A stretch of 7,230 nucleotides of DNA from Natrinema soli (GTDB taxonomy: Archaea > Halobacteriota > Halobacteria > Halobacteriales > Natrialbaceae). Made by a program: the position numbers and the translations under genes. Positions 6,301-7,230 of the stretch are shown here, piece by piece; positions within the stretch are counted from its first letter, which is position 1; each line of letters begins with the position of its first letter. The stretch covers positions 1-7,230 of the forward strand of contig NZ_JAQIVI010000152.1 of assembly GCF_028618695.1 (NCBI RefSeq), in the 5' to 3' direction. Below the pieces are notes generated by a model. The model did no database searches. It worked only from the letters and a program-made list of their open reading frames with translations, and had not been told where the DNA came from.

Positions 6301-6417
6301 CGCGTCGGTCGCGGCATCCAACTCGAGAAGCACAACCAATCGCTCGGTGACTCTCGCCCGCCCGCTCTATCGTCGATTCAAAACCGACTTCTTCCACGTC
6401 AGTCTCGTTACGGGTCG
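6301..6417. other. Convergent spacer, weak termination signal only
   Basis: The UPF0179 gene and the transporter gene end facing each other across 117 bases. For the minus-strand transcript a run of four T lies at 6383-6380, about 35 bases after the stop, a weak candidate for an archaeal U-tract terminator. For the plus strand only a pyrimidine-rich CTTCTTCC (6389-6396) is seen. TCGTTACG occurs twice at 6405-6422. No convincing hairpin terminator is present. Confidence 0.3.
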
Positions 6418-7230
6418 TTACGTCACAGCGCCGGCGATCGCCAGGAGCCCCGCTCCGAGCAGTCCGGCGATCCCCGCGCCGACGAAGGCCGGCGTGTACG
6501 TTCCCGCGAGGTCGTACGTGAGACCGGCGGCCCAGGGAGCGAGCAGCCCCGAGACGGCGAAGGACATCGACACGAGCCCGAAAATCGCGTTCGGGTTCGC
6601 CGTCCCGAACAGGTCCACCGTCAGCGGCGAGAGCAGCGCACCGTTGCCTCCGTAGGCGATCCCGAAGACCACGGCGAACCCGTACAGTCCGAGCGGGGAA
6701 CCGACGAGAGGCAGCGACAGCGTTGCTGCCCCCATGACGCCCGAACACGCGACGAACGTCCGAACGCGACCGAATCGATCCGCGAGCCCACCGATCCCGA
6801 TCCGGGCCACCGCCGTCGTCCCGCCGATTGTCGCAAGCGCCACCGCACCCGTTTCCTCCCCGAGACCGATATCTCCAGTGTAGGGGACGATGTGAACGAG
6901 TACGGCGTACAGGGTCGCATAGACGAGTACCCAGCCCGTCATGACCAGCAGGAACTGCCGTGAGATCGCGACGGCGACGAGTTCGCGCCGATAGGCATTC
7001 CACTCCGGTGGGTTGCGGTCCGGAACGCCGTCCGGGAACTCGTCGCCCGGATCGGTATCGCTCGAGGCCGGATCGTCGGCGAACAGCGGTGTCACGAGCG
7101 CGACGGCGACCGTCGCGGCAACGACGAGTACGAGGAACGCATACCGCCACTCGAGGACGCCGATGAGCGCGCTCGCGGCGGGCGACATCGCGACCATCCC
7201 GATGCCGAGGCCGGCCGTCGCGATGCCGGT
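6418..7230 (-). CDS. Major facilitator superfamily transporter, C-terminal part
   Basis: The gene enters from the right edge already in frame; 270 residues remain before the TAA at 6418. An internal ATG at 7197 is not the start, because the 11 open codons before it complete a motif C-like transmembrane helix (GLGIGMVAMSPAASALI). About eight membrane segments follow the 12-helix plan: helices 5 and 6 (1-23, 29-50), a charged acidic cytoplasmic loop (51-88) and helices 7-12. Between helices 8 and 9 is a motif A-like GGLADRFGRVRT (147-158), typical of the second half of the family. YGGNGALLSPLTVDLFG in helix 10 and the overall look recall the oxalate/formate antiporter and monocarboxylate-transporter-like group, so an organic anion substrate is possible. 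That sub-assignment is by impression only. It sits in the cytoplasmic membrane and is convergent with the UPF0179 gene. Confidence 0.88.
   Translation of the reverse strand, partial: TGIATAGLGIGMVAMSPAASALIGVLEWRYAFLVLVVAATVAVALVTPLFADDPASSDTDPGDEFPDGVPDRNPPEWNAYRRELVAVAISRQFLLVMTGWVLVYATLYAVLVHIVPYTGDIGLGEETGAVALATIGGTTAVARIGIGGLADRFGRVRTFVACSGVMGAATLSLPLVGSPLGLYGFAVVFGIAYGGNGALLSPLTVDLFGTANPNAIFGLVSMSFAVSGLLAPWAAGLTYDLAGTYTPAFVGAGIAGLLGAGLLAIAGAVT

Noticed and set aside
6224..7150. A 308-codon minus-strand frame overlapping the transporter
   Set aside because: It is extremely arginine-rich and out of frame with the transmembrane helices of the transporter; it also runs through the convergent spacer into the UPF0179 gene.
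1..7230. CRISPR array, tRNA or rRNA gene, insertion sequence
   Set aside because: I saw no regularly spaced repeats, no cloverleaf or rRNA signature, and no transposase or terminal inverted repeats with target duplications.

Overview
The window looks like a piece of a haloarchaeal (class Halobacteria) chromosome. It is GC-rich, its predicted proteins are strongly acidic, codons end mostly in G or C, and genes are either leaderless with a TATA-like element about 27 bases upstream or packed into tight operons. Every gene called here belongs to a family I know from haloarchaea. That placement is from memory of the families, not from a search.

Layout: (1) Bases 1-4596, minus strand, hold a tight stress-kinase operon read right to left: a PrkA-type AAA+ protein kinase (4596-2524), one base later a second, divergent PrkA-type protein (2522-234), then, overlapping by 10 bases, the first 81 codons of a YeaH/YhbH (DUF444) protein that runs off the left edge. 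The usual fourth member, a SpoVR-family protein, would lie beyond the edge. (2) Bases 4597-5292 contain no convincing long gene. This stretch holds a structured leader with three successive perfect inverted repeats in front of prkA, a doubtful 75-codon ORF whose stop overlaps the prkA start as ATGA, and an AT-rich island (about 4921-5068) with TATA-like elements on both strands and a 32-base near-palindrome. (3) Bases 5293-6300, plus strand, carry two small conserved haloarchaeal proteins of unknown function, a DUF5820-like protein and a UPF0179 protein with eight cysteines. They are separated by a spacer built from two successive tandem duplications. (4) Bases 6418-7230, minus strand, are the C-terminal part of a major facilitator superfamily transporter, convergent with the UPF0179 gene.

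How the genes work together: in bacteria, PrkA (YeaG), the DUF444 protein (YeaH/YhbH) and SpoVR form a conserved set linked to starvation and sporulation. Here the kinase role appears to be shared by two non-identical PrkA paralogues made from one transcript. The first keeps the PrkA ATPase signatures. The second keeps the P-loop but has lost the GxSPRF (sensor-2-like) motif and carries an acidic insertion, so a mixed catalytic/regulatory complex is a reasonable inference. The most unusual non-coding signals are the consecutive, partly mutually exclusive hairpins in the prkA leader and the palindrome in the upstream AT island. Together they suggest that the operon is controlled at both transcription and leader-RNA level, which is untested.
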